Part shown: positions 1-15,264 of the stretch, piece by piece
Layout of the letters: the number at the start of each line of letters is the position of its first letter
Position numbering within the stretch: the stretch's first letter is position 1
NCBI GenBank assembly: GCA_004009845.1
Contig: RMBW01000075.1
Coordinates: 92,408-156,407 of the forward strand
Source of the DNA: Davidsoniella eucalypti
Lineage: Eukaryota; Ascomycota; Sordariomycetes; Microascales; Ceratocystidaceae
Direction: 5' to 3'
Length of the DNA stretch: 64,000 bases
Position numbers and translations under genes: made by a program
Notes under the pieces: generated by a model
What the model saw: only the letters and a program-made list of their open reading frames with translations
Told to the model about the DNA's origin: nothing
The model's database searches: none

Positions 1-3000
1 AAATACCCCATGTCAAAGTTCCCATACACAAAATACTAGTCCAGAATATCGGTAGTGCTTATGCTAATGATATGTACATATGCTGGTGTAGTCTAAAAAC
101 GCGCTAATTGTACTTATGTAAGCACGGTTGAATCTGGCATTAAATCCAAATCGGCATGCTATCCTCAGCATTGGATTATTCGTTGGCTCACCTTGACTAT
201 CGTGAATGCTGATCTGTTTCCATATTGTCCTGTCCCCTGCCCGCATCGAGGTCATGGACATTGAAGAGAGTAACATCGGAGTTGCTATAACGCTATGATT
301 TGCTGTATTTTTTTGCTCAAATATTAGCTGGATACTACGGGAAAGAGTCACAATATTGCCTTCGCTACTACTGGTTTAAGCGTCAACGAGAACACCAATG
401 GAACGAGGCAACATGCTATCACATGTATCACGCATCACACTATATTGTCTTGACGTTCTAGCCCGAGATAATCGCGTGTTGACGAGCCCGATGCCATGGA
501 GTCGTTTCTGTTTATCCGCATAGTGCTGTTGTTTTCTAGGCCGGTGCTGTCTCTCAAAGCATCACATGCCTGAGATAACATGCGCCTTTGGAAAATTAAG
601 GTGTCTAGAATAGATATATATAACAGGATACATGTAGTTGCAAGTGAAACATGTACCAGCTTGTCAAGGCCTACCAAAGACTCTGGCAACTGCTCCTAGT
701 AGGGAATTCCCCATTTTGAAAAGTCTAGATAGTACCCTAATTTGGACAATTCTTGCGATATATTTTCGGTACCTAAAGCTATTCAGTCAGCTCACTGGAC
801 AGTCCGAGCCGAATGAATCAGTAGTCTCAGTTGCTTCCGGCTCCAAAAACAATACCGCTTACAACGCGGCTGCCACTTAGTTACAAAGATCAGCTAGACG
901 TTACTGTGAACGGAGCAACGCCGAAGTGCAGCTTATAGCCCACCACCCAACGATTCTGCCGTTCTCTATATAAAGCACAGATTCTAGAGCCTACATACCG
1001 CTTACATATCACCCTACCCAGTCATATTCATTGTCTACTGGTGTTGCTTCCTGTCCGCCATATCCCCCCTGCAACTGATTCTTTTGTAAGGCGACCTTAA
1101 CAACACAATCCAGTATATGATCGTCAGATACGCCCGAAAGATTCTTCATTATTTGAACCGGCCGAGATATGGATAATCTTTCTGACAACAGCAATATCTT
1201 AGTTGTACATGCTTTAATAGTCGAAACGTTAATGTATCAATATTGAGCCATGATTCCATTCATGGCAAATTTTAACCATAGATTTCTCTTGTTTCCAATA
1301 ATGATGGTACTGAATGCTCAGAACCCTTTTCTTCACAAATAACTTCATAGATGGCGTGGAGTAGTGTCACCACAAGAAGCCAATAGCAAGAACGTACACG
1401 TAGATCTCGGTTTTTTGTCCAAGGTAGATAGCACGAAACGCATGAAACTATGTACTCATAGTTAACGGCGTTATTTTGTGGCTGGCGAGTAAGAAATAAT
1501 ACATGCAACAATTTGAGAGGTTCCTTTTCCTCCTCGGTCCCATACTTCACACCGCCTAGGCCGGCAAAGGTGCGCAACTTGGGAAGACGTAGTAGGAAGC
1601 AGCCCTGTAAAATCCTCACGAACGAACCTAACCAGAGTAGTCAAAGCTTCTACAATCATGAAAATAGCGAGGCAAGTTACACTAGCCTTGTCTTTGTGTA
1701 TATCTGTAAAGTAACATGCTCATACTAAATAGTAGCCATAGCATATAGGGTAAATCATAATGTTGAATATTCTCATCCTACCCTAGAAGGATTTCCACCA
1801 AGGTTTGTCCTCGGCTTATGAATGGAACCATCCCAATAAATCATTATATATCTTGTTCTTATAATAAACCTTTCAATTTGATTTATGATAAACAAATTGT
1901 TAGAAACATCCAAAATAGATCTTGTACGAATGGACAAGACAAATGATCTTAGTATTATTCAACTGTTGATAGCTTGTCCATTCGGATCATGACCAAAGTT
2001 AACTACAACTACAAAAAGCAAAGCCTAAAAATATATAGTAGGGAACAACTCATCCAGCCCGGTTGGGCTTCATCTATGGCGTTATCCATGAGTGGCATCT
2101 CGGGTTTTGGGGTTTTTTTTTTTCACCAGGACCAGAATAAGAAAGGACAGGCGCCCATAGAGACTCTCATAGCGTATTAGGCAAATGCTTGCCTATTGAT
2201 CAGAGCTAGCATATAAACGCCGACAGCACACTATGCTATATTGCTGCATGAAAACTACACGGAATCCAAAGTCAGTCTCTATACTCCATCTTTGTCAATG
2301 CCTACGTACAATCAATGTCCGTGCCGCTTTATTTGTGACATATATTATCCTTGTCTCTAGTTAGTTCTCTTGGAAGTATCCTCTTCTCGTGGGGGAGTAT
2401 TAAGATTCCTTTAGTTGGATTTTCATCCCGCGTCAAACTTATAGGAGAGAATGCATAACTATAGGATGGAATAGAAGAAAAGATGAAAAGGCACGCAGGA
2501 TGCAAGGCTTGACCAGAGACAAAGAACATACCTACCTATATACAGTGGGAAGATACATATATGTGGAATAGGGGCACGGCTAAAGCAATGACGCGGGTGG
2601 TATCGTAGCAGGGGATCTACATAGTTGTAGAAACGCTTCAATGCGTATGTACAAATAGTGAACATCTCGAATCTGGTTGAAAGGCATATAATCATGATTT
2701 GTTAACAAAAATCGAATGAACATGCTTATACTCTAAATCAAGTTATTATCTTTTTTTCAATAGTCAGAATTCTAATTGTAGTGAAATAGTTCCCACTCAA
2801 CGATGACTTACCTAAAATATGCTTATTAGGCAGGCATACCACAAGGACTGATAAGTAGCAACTTTACATATACTGTAGCTCGGACAAGTCAAAATGCAGA
2901 TTTTGTTTTCTAAAAAAAGCCGTTGTATCGGTATACCAATCATCCCCTAGTCTATGGCATGAGCAACACTAAACATATCACATACACTTGATACCTGACC

Positions 3001-6000
3001 AGTCAAGCCCGGTTCTCGGCCGCGAGCAAAGCGGGCATCATATATATCATTGCATATTGCTGGCTATCAAGCAGCAAAACATGAACACGTAACACGACGC
3101 TTGCGGGCCCTCTAGCAAGCAGGCGATGGTCTGACAAAACATTATGTGGCCTTTCGTCTATTGGTGTACTGTGCAGTGAGAGAATATCACTATACCTATC
3201 GTCTATCTTTCTATATAACCATCTGACTCACATATATTATATCTCTCTTTTTTTTCTGGGCCATGGCAATATAACTGAAGCTAAAACATATCAAATCTTT
3301 TGTGTCTTTTATCTTTTTCATACTTGGTCACACGCACACATGAACGTGATAACCAAGCGTCAAGGCGTCAGGAATCAAAGAAGACAACACACATCTTTAG
3401 GATTCGCGATGGAAGCTAATTGGCCAGCCCGGTGTTGACGGTTGGAGCTGTAACAAACTACTCATCGTGCCCACATGACATGCCTGGCGCTGATATTTCT
3501 TGGCTCGCTCTTCTTGTGGAAAAGGTAGAGGGAAAAGAGCATTCTGATTTTCCATCTTCCTCGCAGATGCGTTTTATCATGTTCTAGTGATCTAGTGTAG
3601 ATGCTTATAGAAAATATACTGATCCGATACATATCATACTCTGAGGAACCATTCCTAAACAAGTACGAAAATAAGAATAAAAGCAAGCATGCCATCTTCA
3701 GCCAAGCACTCTCTTGTTGGACTATATTTATTGTAAGCCAAAACTCGCCTTGATGTTCGGCTTGGACACAAGTTCTTTACCAGTGTTACCGTTTGTTAGG
3801 TTCTTCATCTTCTGTACCCTCTTCTTCTTTCCTTTGATATCCTGTTCCGTGTCTTTTTTACTCTTTGTTCTCCATCCGTAGTATTACTCTTCAGTGTGCT
3901 TGCCAATGTAAGAGTTTTCGACGGTGTAACTCTGAATATCCCCCTCATTCCTCTCCATAGGCAGAACAAACGAATGAGATAAGGGCACATGTCTAAGTGA
4001 CAAAGCCAAATCATGGCTCTGGTCGCCTTCCTGATGCATCAATGCCCAATGGGAACCATAAAACACTCCTCGTGATTCGTGATAGAGAAGAAAAAAGAAA
4101 GCTACAAACCGAAACGAAAAAAAACTCCACTACTCACTCAAGGAGGTCCGGTCCATGTGTTCAAGGACGTACTTTCATGAGGTACTCTAGGCTAGTCATG
4201 TACTATCTTGTTTCTTATATTTTTGCCGCGTTATATGCAACTATATCAGCTATATCAATCCACTCAACAGAAACATATAATACATAACTGCGCCTTGAAT
4301 AGCTATGTGTCTTGTTGTATCACATAGTATAAGTAAGAATGCTCTACTTAGAAAGGAACTGGAATGTAAATGCAGCAAGATAACCCTAGTTAAAACCCTA
4401 CCAATATTAGCTATCTTTGTATTCATCAATGTTCATGGCCGGTCTTTCTTCTGTCATCCGATCTGATGATCGGCTTAGATTCTTTTTAATTATCAAGCGA
4501 GGGACAACTCACTAATGGACGTGTCAAGTCATGCAGCTACCGAGCTCTTCGAGTTTCCTTGAATTTGAACCCGTTGGTTCGCTAGAATGTACTTCTGGCC
4601 GGCCGATATATCTGACAGCAGGCCAACATACTAGAGATTAAAGTATTCACCGAGGCTAATGTAACCGATGGATTTTTGCTGTAAAATGAAAAATATATAA
4701 TCCAGTAGTACTACAATATGATTAGTGGCACGTATGGTAGTACATGGACTGGAATGCTCGACTATTTGGACTTTGGGGTCTATACACAACGAAGCAGGAT
4801 CCTGTTGTATTTGGGAGATTCAAGCTTTCATCAATCTGATTGTCTCGTCATGCCCATTGTCGCATTGAATCTATGGCATTTTCAAGAATCCTAACAATGA
4901 AACTGCATGCTCGATAGTGTATGCTGTATGATGATTGTCTCAGAAAGGCAGCATATCATATGTTGTATGTACAGTTTAAGAAGAATAGGTCTAGCACTTC
5001 CATTGTAATTATTCTCGTTGGTTTCATTATTCAACTGGCTTTGCAGTAGGGGAAAATTGAACCTGGGAATCTTGAAGGAATAACTGCATATATAGCACAC
5101 TATGTATCTATGTATGTATATCATATTTAGAGAGCACAATTGGATACAAGGGACAAGTAAAAACGCGGGGCTGTAAGTAAAAAGATCTCAGCCTACAGAT
5201 AATTCTTGGACTACTAAGCTAGAAAGACGATTGTAAGGAAAAGGATATGCTGAATGGTATGTATATGTACATGTATATTATCAGCTGATATCATTAAACA
5301 TGTACGCTTTCCCCATTGACTAGCAAGATAAAACCAAAAGTAAAGGTGCTTACTAGTCTGATTTTGTTACCATTATCAAGTCTCGAGCTTCTATTTTCCC
5401 GAACTTTCTGGGTCTATATATTCCTGTGTGAATGCAATATATTATGACTAAAAATACTATAGCCCGCTAAATGTCCCTTGACGGAATAGCGAAGGACCCG
5501 TGAATCACCGGGAAGCCTAGGAAATACGAGCGGAAGTAGACCCGAGCGGAAGGTTTCAAGACTCTCCATTATAGCGGTTAGATGCTTCATCCTTGGAAGG
5601 AGTAGACCAGACTGTATCACGATGTCTTAGTGATTATTATTGACCAAAAGAGCAAGTTGTGGTAACATACAGTTAAATTTACAGATAAACTATAGATCGT
5701 ATTTGTATGGTAAGTGCAAACTGGATCTCACTTGTAGTGGATAGACTACGGACCACAAAGTGGTATAGTGAGCCAAATACGGGTAGTCTATCCATATGTG
5801 ATGCAAGTACATCCGGGGCGAAGATGAGCACTTGGGCCTTTTGGGTAGGTAAGCGTGATGATAATGATTTGCAAATGTGTGCTTGGATAGTACGTAGTTG
5901 AATATATGTGTAGATGTGTAGATATGTACTGCTAGATATCACATTTTTGTCATATGCCGAATCTTCCAATCTCCAAGACGCGCTACTTATGTCCATGCTC

Positions 6001-9000
6001 AGGCTTATCTCCAGTAAAAATTGTGCATACTTACTTATAACACTGGTTTGGCTGCAGCCGAGTACTTTTTTTGTGACGAGCCTGCAGACACGAAACGATA
6101 TCGGAAAGTGATGTTGCGTTAGTTGAGAAATATCCATTTCGATCTAAATTTAGCTAAGAATCCTAGTTTTTTAAAAAAAGAAAAAAAAGAAAAAAAAGCA
6201 GACTTTCTAGGCAGCAAGAGGTAGCACAGCGCTATTCAATTCCAGAACTCATGTATTAGCCTCAAAAAAAAATCTAAGCCTTGGTGGATTTATGTAGTTA
6301 GCGTTGCATTGCCTATATCATCGTCTTTTTCAAGGCCTGGATTACAGCTACTTACGTATCTGTAGGTTGTTTCGCCAACATTAGTGGACTAGATTTCTGC
6401 CATTTAGCTAAGAATAATAGCTGATACATGCCATTACAGGTAAGCCCTTACCGTACAGAACGCCTGTGATAACGAATGCCACTATATCCCAGAGTGTTTG
6501 CAATGCGTCTTTAGATCGGCTTAGCCAATTAAGTCAAGTACCCAACGACCTCCAATAATGCCTTGTTCCGCTGTAACAGGTCAGGTCTAGAGCGTATTGC
6601 TTCGAGGTATAGCTGAATCTGACCAAAGGGCTAGACCACCGTCGACCCATGCTACCTCGGCCCGTATTGCCTTTGGGTTGTAGCTTTCATGATTGACATG
6701 ATGAGGCGACAAAGCACCTGTCTTCTGGCAAATCAACGAGTTGAGCCATGACTTCTACCTAATAGATCTGCCTAGATTTGCTCGAGTCTTTTGTGGGAAA
6801 CTAGCCAGCGCTTAAATATGATCAAATACGCAATTGCGACTCTATGGATGATGAATGGCTATACTGATAGCTTGCATTTGCATAAAATTACGTCTGTTTT
6901 TGTACATGTATGTACATAGCATCCATGGAAGAGATAATCCAATCAAGATCTCTATATCATACAGTGCTGTCAATGTGTCGGCACTATATAGTATGACATC
7001 GTTATAGTCAGATACTACATCCCCATCCCATTCGAATTTGTCGATACCGTGTTATAAGATCCAGGTTATGAAATCTTCGTTGATATTGGTTCTATATGTA
7101 CAACTACGAAAAATCTACTCCGCAAAGCCCGTCTCATACCAAGTCCTTGAATGAGATATACATATATACTTTTACGCAGGTCTATTCAAATAAAGGCAAG
7201 CTTCACTACGGTAACTTGTCAGGGTTTTGCAACGTGCTTGGCTTCTTGACATCAGCCTACTTAGTATCAAGATCAACGTCGACCACTGTTGATTCATGGC
7301 TGACCATTCAAGGCAACTTTTCAACGGCATTCTGTATACTCGATGTCTTCTTTTTGAGGTGTGTCTTGGTTTGTAGGAAAGAAAGAGCTAGAATGAAATG
7401 ACATAATGTACCCTTGCAGCGGATCTATGTGAAGATTTACACGTCGGGGGAAATTGTATCCGTATGCCTACATTTATATGACATATTAATCATATAAGAT
7501 CTTTTGAGAACAATTCGCTGTATTTATTGTCTTACAATTGAACAAAGACACGGGCCATGTGTGATTTCATGTCCTCAATCTTCATCACTTAGACATAATC
7601 TGTAAGCAGCATATTCTGCATGACAACACACTGGTTTCCATTGCTAAACACGCAAATGAATGTTAGAATATCGCAAATGCGCATTTACAATCTTGTAAAT
7701 GGGATACATCATGGCAGCCTTGTTGAGAAACAATGTTTGGTTACGGGCCGTCTTAATGTCTTGATAAAGGCAGCTGAACATAGTTGTATTTTGTCTTATC
7801 GAGTCCTTCGTTCTTACCTTGATATATGCTGTTTATGATTTTTGACAGACTGATATATACGCCCCTTGTATATCAAGTCGTGCTCATCATTACGACATGT
7901 CCTAGTTATCATGTGAGCCCTCTTATATACGTATTTTCATTTCCAGTAGTAGCAATAGTAGTAACAGTAGTAGAAAATGGTTGCTGGAGATAGCATTATT
8001 GTAGAAACCAAAAGGAAGTCTATGTCCAGGAACGTTAGTATTCTAGTATGCACCATAAGAGAAAACCACCTGTCCTAATTAGGAAATGATTCCTAGGCTT
8101 TCGTACCCTTACTTTTTCTGCCGTTTTTTCTCTCGAAAAACTGCCCCTCAATCTTGCATGATGCTCAAAAAATAGTGTAGAACCCGTTTTTGCAGATTTG
8201 ACAATTGAATCATGGTTGAAATCTCTTGAATCATATCGAGTTATGGGTCTGACCCTAAGACTATGCCCCAAACCCTAATATAACAGGCTCGACCACCCGT
8301 AATGGAACACAAAAAAGAACTACATCCAAAAGAATAGTTACGAGAATAAGATTACATAGTGGGAAATTCATTATGAAAAGCAAAAAGTAAGGGCATTATT
8401 AACTAGGCTAAAAATATGAACTGAAAGTACAGATATAAATACATATAGGCAAAGAAGCAAGCAGTTAACTAGTCAAGGTCTAGCTAAATTCGGCAGGCGA
8501 GGCACACAAACTCTACACTTATTGAGGTCTACCTTGACGGCCTCCAACAATACCTGGCTCAATGATTCTCAAAAGAGAATCAGCCAAAGCGGCACCTTGG
8601 TCCAGCCAATAAAACGGGTCAGTTTCCTCTTTTGTAAGAGATTCTTTTCCCTGCATTTTATGTGAGCATGGCAAGCCAAATAGCAAACAAGAACAAGGCT
8701 GTGGTTCAGCTAACCCTTTGGACATTCGTTGTGATTTGGAGTATCTTGAGAGAAGAACTTGTTTCCGCTGTGTTGTACGAAGGCCAACACAATTGCACTT
8801 CACAATTAAGGGATCCTAACCATGCCGAAGAGTAATGAGTACTTCCTAGTTTCACTCTTTGGCCTGCTACTTGCTGCCTATAAGACAAATATATGTTTTC
8901 TAGGAGCTGCTCGATACTGTCAGTCAAGTCCCTCGGATCCCCGGTGCTATGATTGATAGATTGCAAGTTGATTGTTGAAAGATTGTAAGTCGGTGGTTTT

Positions 9001-11390
9001 TTTTTCAGTTGGTCAGTCTATTTAACTTCAAATATTCTCCGAAAAGTAGATGTATTCAGGCTTAGTTTTCTTTTTTGGAAGCGGTATGCCAGATATGAAA
9101 GGCGGTGGTGTAAAACAGTTTTCTCTTATCGTGAGCATACCAAAATACTGTCGTTCCTTGACATAGACTTCATTTAAACTATGCTACTACGATTCATTCA
9201 ACATCATCATAGGACATACGGAAGAAGATGGCAAAAATAAAGATGATATCACGCCCTAATTCGGTACATTGATATAGTTTGGACGGGGATAACTATAAGC
9301 TACGAACGGCGCATAGTTTTATTGCAGGAATAACTCCACTACCTAGAGCGTAAATCCAACAATTACCTGTGTATTATCAACAGAGCTTACAGCGAAATTT
9401 TATAGGATGCCGCACTGGCCAAAACTAGTAGCACTACTGCATCTAGAATCTCGCGTGTGCTGATTGTATGCCTGTATCTGTGTATTGCATGTGTGTGCCT
9501 TCTCTTGGCAGCGAGAAAAAAGGAAGAAAAAAACCACTCTTCCTGCGTTCAAGATGGGACTATGTGGCTTTGTTCAGGTTGCCATAGAGCCAACATGAAG
9601 CTGCCTTACACGGAAAGCCCAACGTGAACAATCATTCAAGCGAGTAATGTGAGCGCCTGAGCAGTTGCAATCAGAGTTTTCTAGATCCCATGACCTCGAA
9701 AATGTACCAGAATGGTATGTCAGCTTGAAGCCATTAGTAGATCATGATTCAATTAGCCTCTTAATTCTGCCTCGATATACATATCTGACTCAATGTAGGT
9801 TTGTGTCTTTGTAGTTATCTCCAAGCCGTTCTTGAATACAACCATTCTACTGTAACACGAACCAACCCACACAGCTTTTGCTAGAATCAAAACTCTTGTA
9901 TAATGTTTCAAATTATTAAATGTATTTTTAGTTCTGTGATGTAGGTAGTTTGCCGATGATGGTGCAATAGACGCCTGGATAGCATATCTACTATTGTATC
10001 AGTTGATAGATGGTATTATGTCAGTATCATGTTAAAATACGAAATTTCAGAGGATACACCCGGTATATTCTATAACTCTATCACCTAGCTATACATATAT
10101 ACACTCAGAAAGGTTCTTGCCGTTTCACCTAGTATTATCGGCCCAACCGATCCCAGTCTTTTTGTTCTCGCTACTACTTATCTTTGCAACCGTCTTGATT
10201 GCATTTGTCATATATATTGCACGTCCAAGTCAGGCAAAGATATTATATATCACAATTTGAGTTTTCTTCACTGTGATTCTATGTAGCCATGTTCACATCC
10301 CGATCCTACGTTCCTAAATTCACCATGAACAAGAGGTTTGAACATGTTACATAAGCACATTAGCTATTGATAGTCACTCAACTCAAGATTTCAAATAACT
10401 ATCATGTATGAATGTGATGAGCTGCATCGGAGATCGTTAAATATTGCCTATTCAATACAACCGAGCTGGAAGGTGGGAGGCCTGATATAGCTAGAAGATC
10501 CGCATAATAGCGTTCAATGGTGACCTCTTCATTGTGATAAGGAAACATGCAGTATATGCATCACTGGAATTTCCAAGTTGGCAGCCTCGGGGAGATAAAG
10601 CAGCTTTGAAAATATGACATGTTGAATATAGAGAGATTGAAAGATCAGGCATGAATTTTAACTGGCAATGATGTCTAAAGGTAGCAATGTGTAATTATTT
10701 TGGTTCACACGAAGCGGTTCGGAATCAATAGCACAATGAGTCATGTATAGCATCACCAAAGCCAACCAAGGAAGCTTGGTTGTTTGTTGCGTAGATATAC
10801 CGCTCTCAAGTCTTTCAAACTAATTTATAGGCGCATATAAAACTCCAAATTGACTACAAAGGATAGATGCGGCACAGCTTGGACTTCTCAGTCCACCAGT
10901 CTGAGCACACGTTATATTGAAAGGAAGCTTTATATATATATTTTACAGAAATCTGTCGAATCTACCACTGCCGTACCACACTTGCTCACCAATACTTGTC
11001 TCTCAGGGAGGTCAATTATTATCATAGTTGCGAATTCATTCTAGCCTTGATACTATATCAAAAAGTACAGAATAGTTATATCACATTCGTGCCTGATTTG
11101 TACAGATAGATATATGTAGGTATGAAGAAAACAAACATACAATGCTGAACTCCACAGTCAGCCGATGAAACAACCCAGAATATTTGCAAACAATAACACG
11201 GATTATATAGTGTTCATGTTTATTTACAATGTAGCGCTAAATAAAATAACTAAATATCCCCGGTGTAAACAAGGACAATAAAAGACAATTGTTTCTGGAA
11301 CAGTTTGGAACCCTCAAAATATCTACATCAATTATCCCATTGGCTCGAAAATTCTGAATAGGTCTTGCCGATGTGTAGAAAAATATTTTT

Positions 11391-11408
11391 GTTTATATAT
11401 ATATAAAC
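11391..11408. repeat. 18-bp perfect AT palindrome
   Basis: GTTTATATA followed by its exact reverse complement gives an uninterrupted 18-bp palindrome. In AT-rich DNA this may be chance or a slipped TA tract. Confidence 0.7.
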
Positions 11409-12043
11409 GACTGTTGAAACATTTCAATTGTTTCTTGCGGCAGCAGATCCAGCCATTCATTTTCTCTATCTTTCACTAGTCTTGACGCTATTTCCCATTT
11501 TTTCTATGTATTCTCCTGAGACACCGCCACTCTTCATGGCAGGCCTGATTTGGGTTTTAACACATGTATTTATCGGCTTCTTTCTGGGGTATATACAACT
11601 ATACTGGCCTTACCACGCTGCTGGAATGGGCGATCCTCGAGGTTGATTAGAAGGAGGTGATATCATATTCATGGATAGGGATAAAATAAAAACCCAAGAG
11701 AATAGGAAGAAGATTGGCTGCCCACAGCAGGGTCTCCAACCATTTTAAAGCCATAGGAGATATCGAGAAATATTAGTTTTGATATGCAGCGATTCAATCG
11801 TAACACATCTATATGCTCCCAACAACCGGCCGAAACAAGTATACCCTTCAAACCTATAAAGCCGGACATGCTGCCTTGATTTGTGTTTAACCTAAAATAT
11901 AGTTAAAATAGGAGCACGTAGTCACCGCCAACGCATCGCTGGTCATTGTCTTCATGGACTCTTCCTTCTGAATCTTCTATATGTAACTATGTATATGTAC
12001 TTGTAAACTCAGAGAGATTCCCTTTTCGCCTGATATAACATGG

Positions 12044-12074
12044 CTTCCTCATCATCATTAGAATGATGAGGAAG
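12044..12074. repeat. Perfect 12-bp inverted repeat with 7-nt loop
   Basis: Left arm CTTCCTCATCAT (12044-12055), loop CATTAGA (12056-12062), right arm ATGATGAGGAAG (12063-12074). All 12 positions pair. It could be a hairpin in a transcript, a transposon scar or a dimeric binding site; no gene flanks it closely. Confidence 0.85.
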
Positions 12075-14617
12075 GTGTATGCGTATTGCTATCTTAAGTC
12101 ATAGATCGCGCTGTTAAAAAGGATTCTTAGTAAGGACAAGGGCATGCACAATCTGGCTCTGGTCGCTGATCTTGTCTTTGCCAATGTCTTTTCCTTGGCT
12201 AATATTGGCCTCGTGTCTACTAATCCTATATGCATAGTAGTTAATTACTCTACGAATGAAATAGTGGGTTTTCTTTTGGTCTCACATCCTTTGATGTCTA
12301 CACAACTACATCCATTTTCTCCAGATGTTTAGATACAGTACAGACCATGATCTAGCCTACCCTTATACCAGTCTCAATGTTATTGTCCTATGTGTTAATC
12401 CAGTAGATACTTTTCTCCTATAAAGTTGAGATGAAAGAACATAAACCTACCTACTTTACTACCCAAATCTATCACTACCGCTACCTTTCTATGTCTGCTG
12501 CCTGTCATCATTTTCGAACCCTATTAATCACAATTGTATAGCCAAATATCTTTTCTCTGCTACGTCGAATATTTTATGGTTCCATTCAATGATAAGATAG
12601 TGGGGGAGGGGTGTTTGTTAAAGAATCATCAGCGTAAACCTTGGCTGGCAAGAATCAATATCGTACTCACGCTGGCCGTGTAAGCGACCTTATCAGCTGG
12701 ACTGGAAGTTGAAAAGAAAACATACTGCAGTTCAGTTATGTCATATCCAGGCTAATTAGAAACAGTATGGTTTTGATGAAGCGGGGAGCAACGTAGGTTA
12801 GGCATCGATTAACACCAACTGAGTTACTTGGCTTTACTACAAACAATCATCACGACTTTATTTTATCTTAGAAGGAAATACCGTTCTTGTATAAATACAT
12901 GCGATATACAGTTGTAATTGGCAGAATCTCCATATGCTATCAAACAATTGCATATGATGACCGTGGCAAGTTCTGCATCCAGCGACATATAACCCTAGAT
13001 CGTTGTGTAATCCAGATTGCCATGTCATAGCCAAAGCCTGAACTATAATCGTGATATATTGCAACTCACTATAACCAATATCACAACTTTAGCCATCATT
13101 TGCTAAGATTGAACCCACGGAACGTTTGTGACTTTGGACTCAAAGCTCAAGGCCGGCCTAAGAACCCAGATTGGATTTCATTGAGATGTTAGGATGATGG
13201 TTTGTTGATGTACAGCCTGTAGCATCTTACCAAATGATATTACATCACATAGAAATTATATCAATTCATTTAGTCCACAATATATGAGTCGTATAAAATT
13301 TTGTAGTCTCAAGGATGATAATCATGTGGATATCTTTACGCACCGTCTAATAGAGCATCTGTCTGATCTCGACCAAATATGATAAGAGTAGCCTAAAATG
13401 TTGTCTTGATCATTGTTTCACAAGACCTACCCAGTTCACTACTAGAGTGTTGACACAGGAAATATTAAAAATGACACTTAATCTTACTTTATTATTGTTG
13501 ATAACTTGAAATGAGTTACATTTAACCCTTGATGTAAAGTTCGACCAAGTAAATATGGTAGTGTCAAGCCCTATATGTTAACCCTAACGACGTGTAGCCG
13601 TACCAGAACATACCAACAAAACACCAGTTTGATACCTATTGATCTGACTGTTTTCTTTCCGTGTCCTTCAACTGAGTCGAACAAAAGTTCTCTAGCCTGA
13701 AGACATATGCATGTTTCCTACTATGCTAGCAATATCTGCTGGAGGTTTAGCTATCATCAACACTTCCCATGCAACTATCCAAAATAAAAGTCTCTAGTCA
13801 GCGGTTCTAGCCCTCTATTCTGTTCAAAGAATGTAGTTACCCGAAAAACACTGAAGACAAATAAGAAAGAGCAAGAATGATATTGTTGGCAGTTACGCAG
13901 ACTGGAATCTCAAATATTATAAAGAGCCTTGAGGGGCCGTTTCCAACAATGACTCTTACAATTCAACTTTTTCATCTCCCAATCCACACCGTTTTGCTTC
14001 ATCAACAAGTTTGAAGACATCATCTCATCGATTCCATCTCCCACTCTGCCCGTCTCTTGTAGACTCATCGAGTCCTTTCAATTGAAACTACCGATAACAT
14101 ATTCGTCTCATGCACTTGTGCTTAGGGTGGACTGTTTTCTTCCTAGTGATTGATGCTCGATTGATAGCCTGCTAGGCCCTCTTTTCATCAACAACCAACC
14201 GGTGGTAATTCCGTCCCATCAACTTCCCGCTATCCTCATCACGACGATCGGCTTGGCAGTTCGACATTGCAATCCATAGACAATTCTATCGGGAGGTCAG
14301 TATTTTACACCCCACGCTCGAAATCGGTCTTGCCTGTGGCTACTTAAAGGCCCATCTCGGCTTTTAATAAAACTTAGAATCGACTACAACCTGAGTTTTT
14401 CACAGCCTTCACGCACAGCCGAAGGGTACTACTCCTACTACAACAAAAGTGTATGTGGTTATACGGTAACTATGATTGTTTCCCCTTCATAATATCTTTT
14501 ATTTCTTGTTTTTATCGTTTTTCCTTTCTTTACATTTACGTTACTACTACTCTATTGTCCAATGGATCCTTGTTCTACTCTATTCGAGCACTACATGCCC
14601 CGCGCTGTGCAAATTCT

Positions 14618-14669
14618 CTAGGCGTCCACACTCCGCTTCGCAGATGGGCCTTGACCCACAGACGCCTAG
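14618..14669. repeat. 9-bp inverted repeat enclosing a smaller one
   Basis: CTAGGCGTC (14618-14626) pairs perfectly with GACGCCTAG (14661-14669). The 34-nt loop contains a further TGGG...CCCA pair near 14645-14658. The segment is GC-rich against an AT-rich background, so a structured RNA or a site duplex is possible. Confidence 0.65.
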
Positions 14670-15239
14670 TGTCAAGAGCTACGGCTTGAGGCGGTGTCCA
14701 GAGGGTTTTCTTGGACTTCTATGAGAGCTCTCGACGGCCTGGGCCTGCTTGTTGAGGCATCGAATGCACTTGCTAAGTTGGGATATCCAGGGTTGAAAGT
14801 TATCAGCGCTATATTGAATTCACCAGAGAGAATTGTTCTCAAGAAGTGAATTTGGCACTATTGGGTATTGCAAGGGATTTCTAGCCGCTTTTGTTTACAT
14901 TTTTGACCTAATGCACCTCTGAGCAGCGGATGTGAACATTGATATCGATCTATGAACTAATATCTTAAATCAAGGGCTATAGCGAAAACTACACCTGATT
15001 CCCGATTTCGAGTTGACTAAACGGGAAAAAAACCCAAGACATAGAATAAGACAAAAAGAAAGAACTGCGACAAGTTCTTTACAAGTGAGTTCGGTGGTAA
15101 ACTTCTTGAAATCGCTTTTTTTCTTACACAAACAAACACACCCCATCACTCGGCCGATAACTAACCCACCCCAACTATTAAATGATTCTAATTTATTGAC
15201 AAATGTATACTAATGGTTATGGCTGACAGCTGTTTTTTT

Positions 15240-15264
15240 GTTCTTTTTTTTAACAAAAAAGAAC
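15240..15264. repeat. T-run/A-run hairpin
   Basis: GTTCTTTTTT pairs with AAAAAAGAAC across a five-base loop, giving a 10-bp stem. It lies upstream of the ABC transporter leader. Low-complexity arms make chance formation plausible. Confidence 0.6.

Larger units (their letters stand above)
1..14000. other. Gene-poor region, no supportable gene
   Basis: No frame on either strand gives a protein with recognisable domains, and open frames stay near 60-150 codons with compositions expected by chance. The DNA is AT-leaning with many TATATA and GTATGTA tracts. Items seen inside are a perfect hairpin at 12044-12074, an 18-bp AT palindrome at 11391-11408 and A-rich purine tracts around 6170-6200. The stretch may hold non-coding RNA genes or decayed transposons that cannot be recognised by eye. 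Confidence 0.6.

Noticed and set aside
5679..6137. 152-codon minus frame in the first desert
   Set aside because: No domain, no codon pattern and competing frames on the plus strand.
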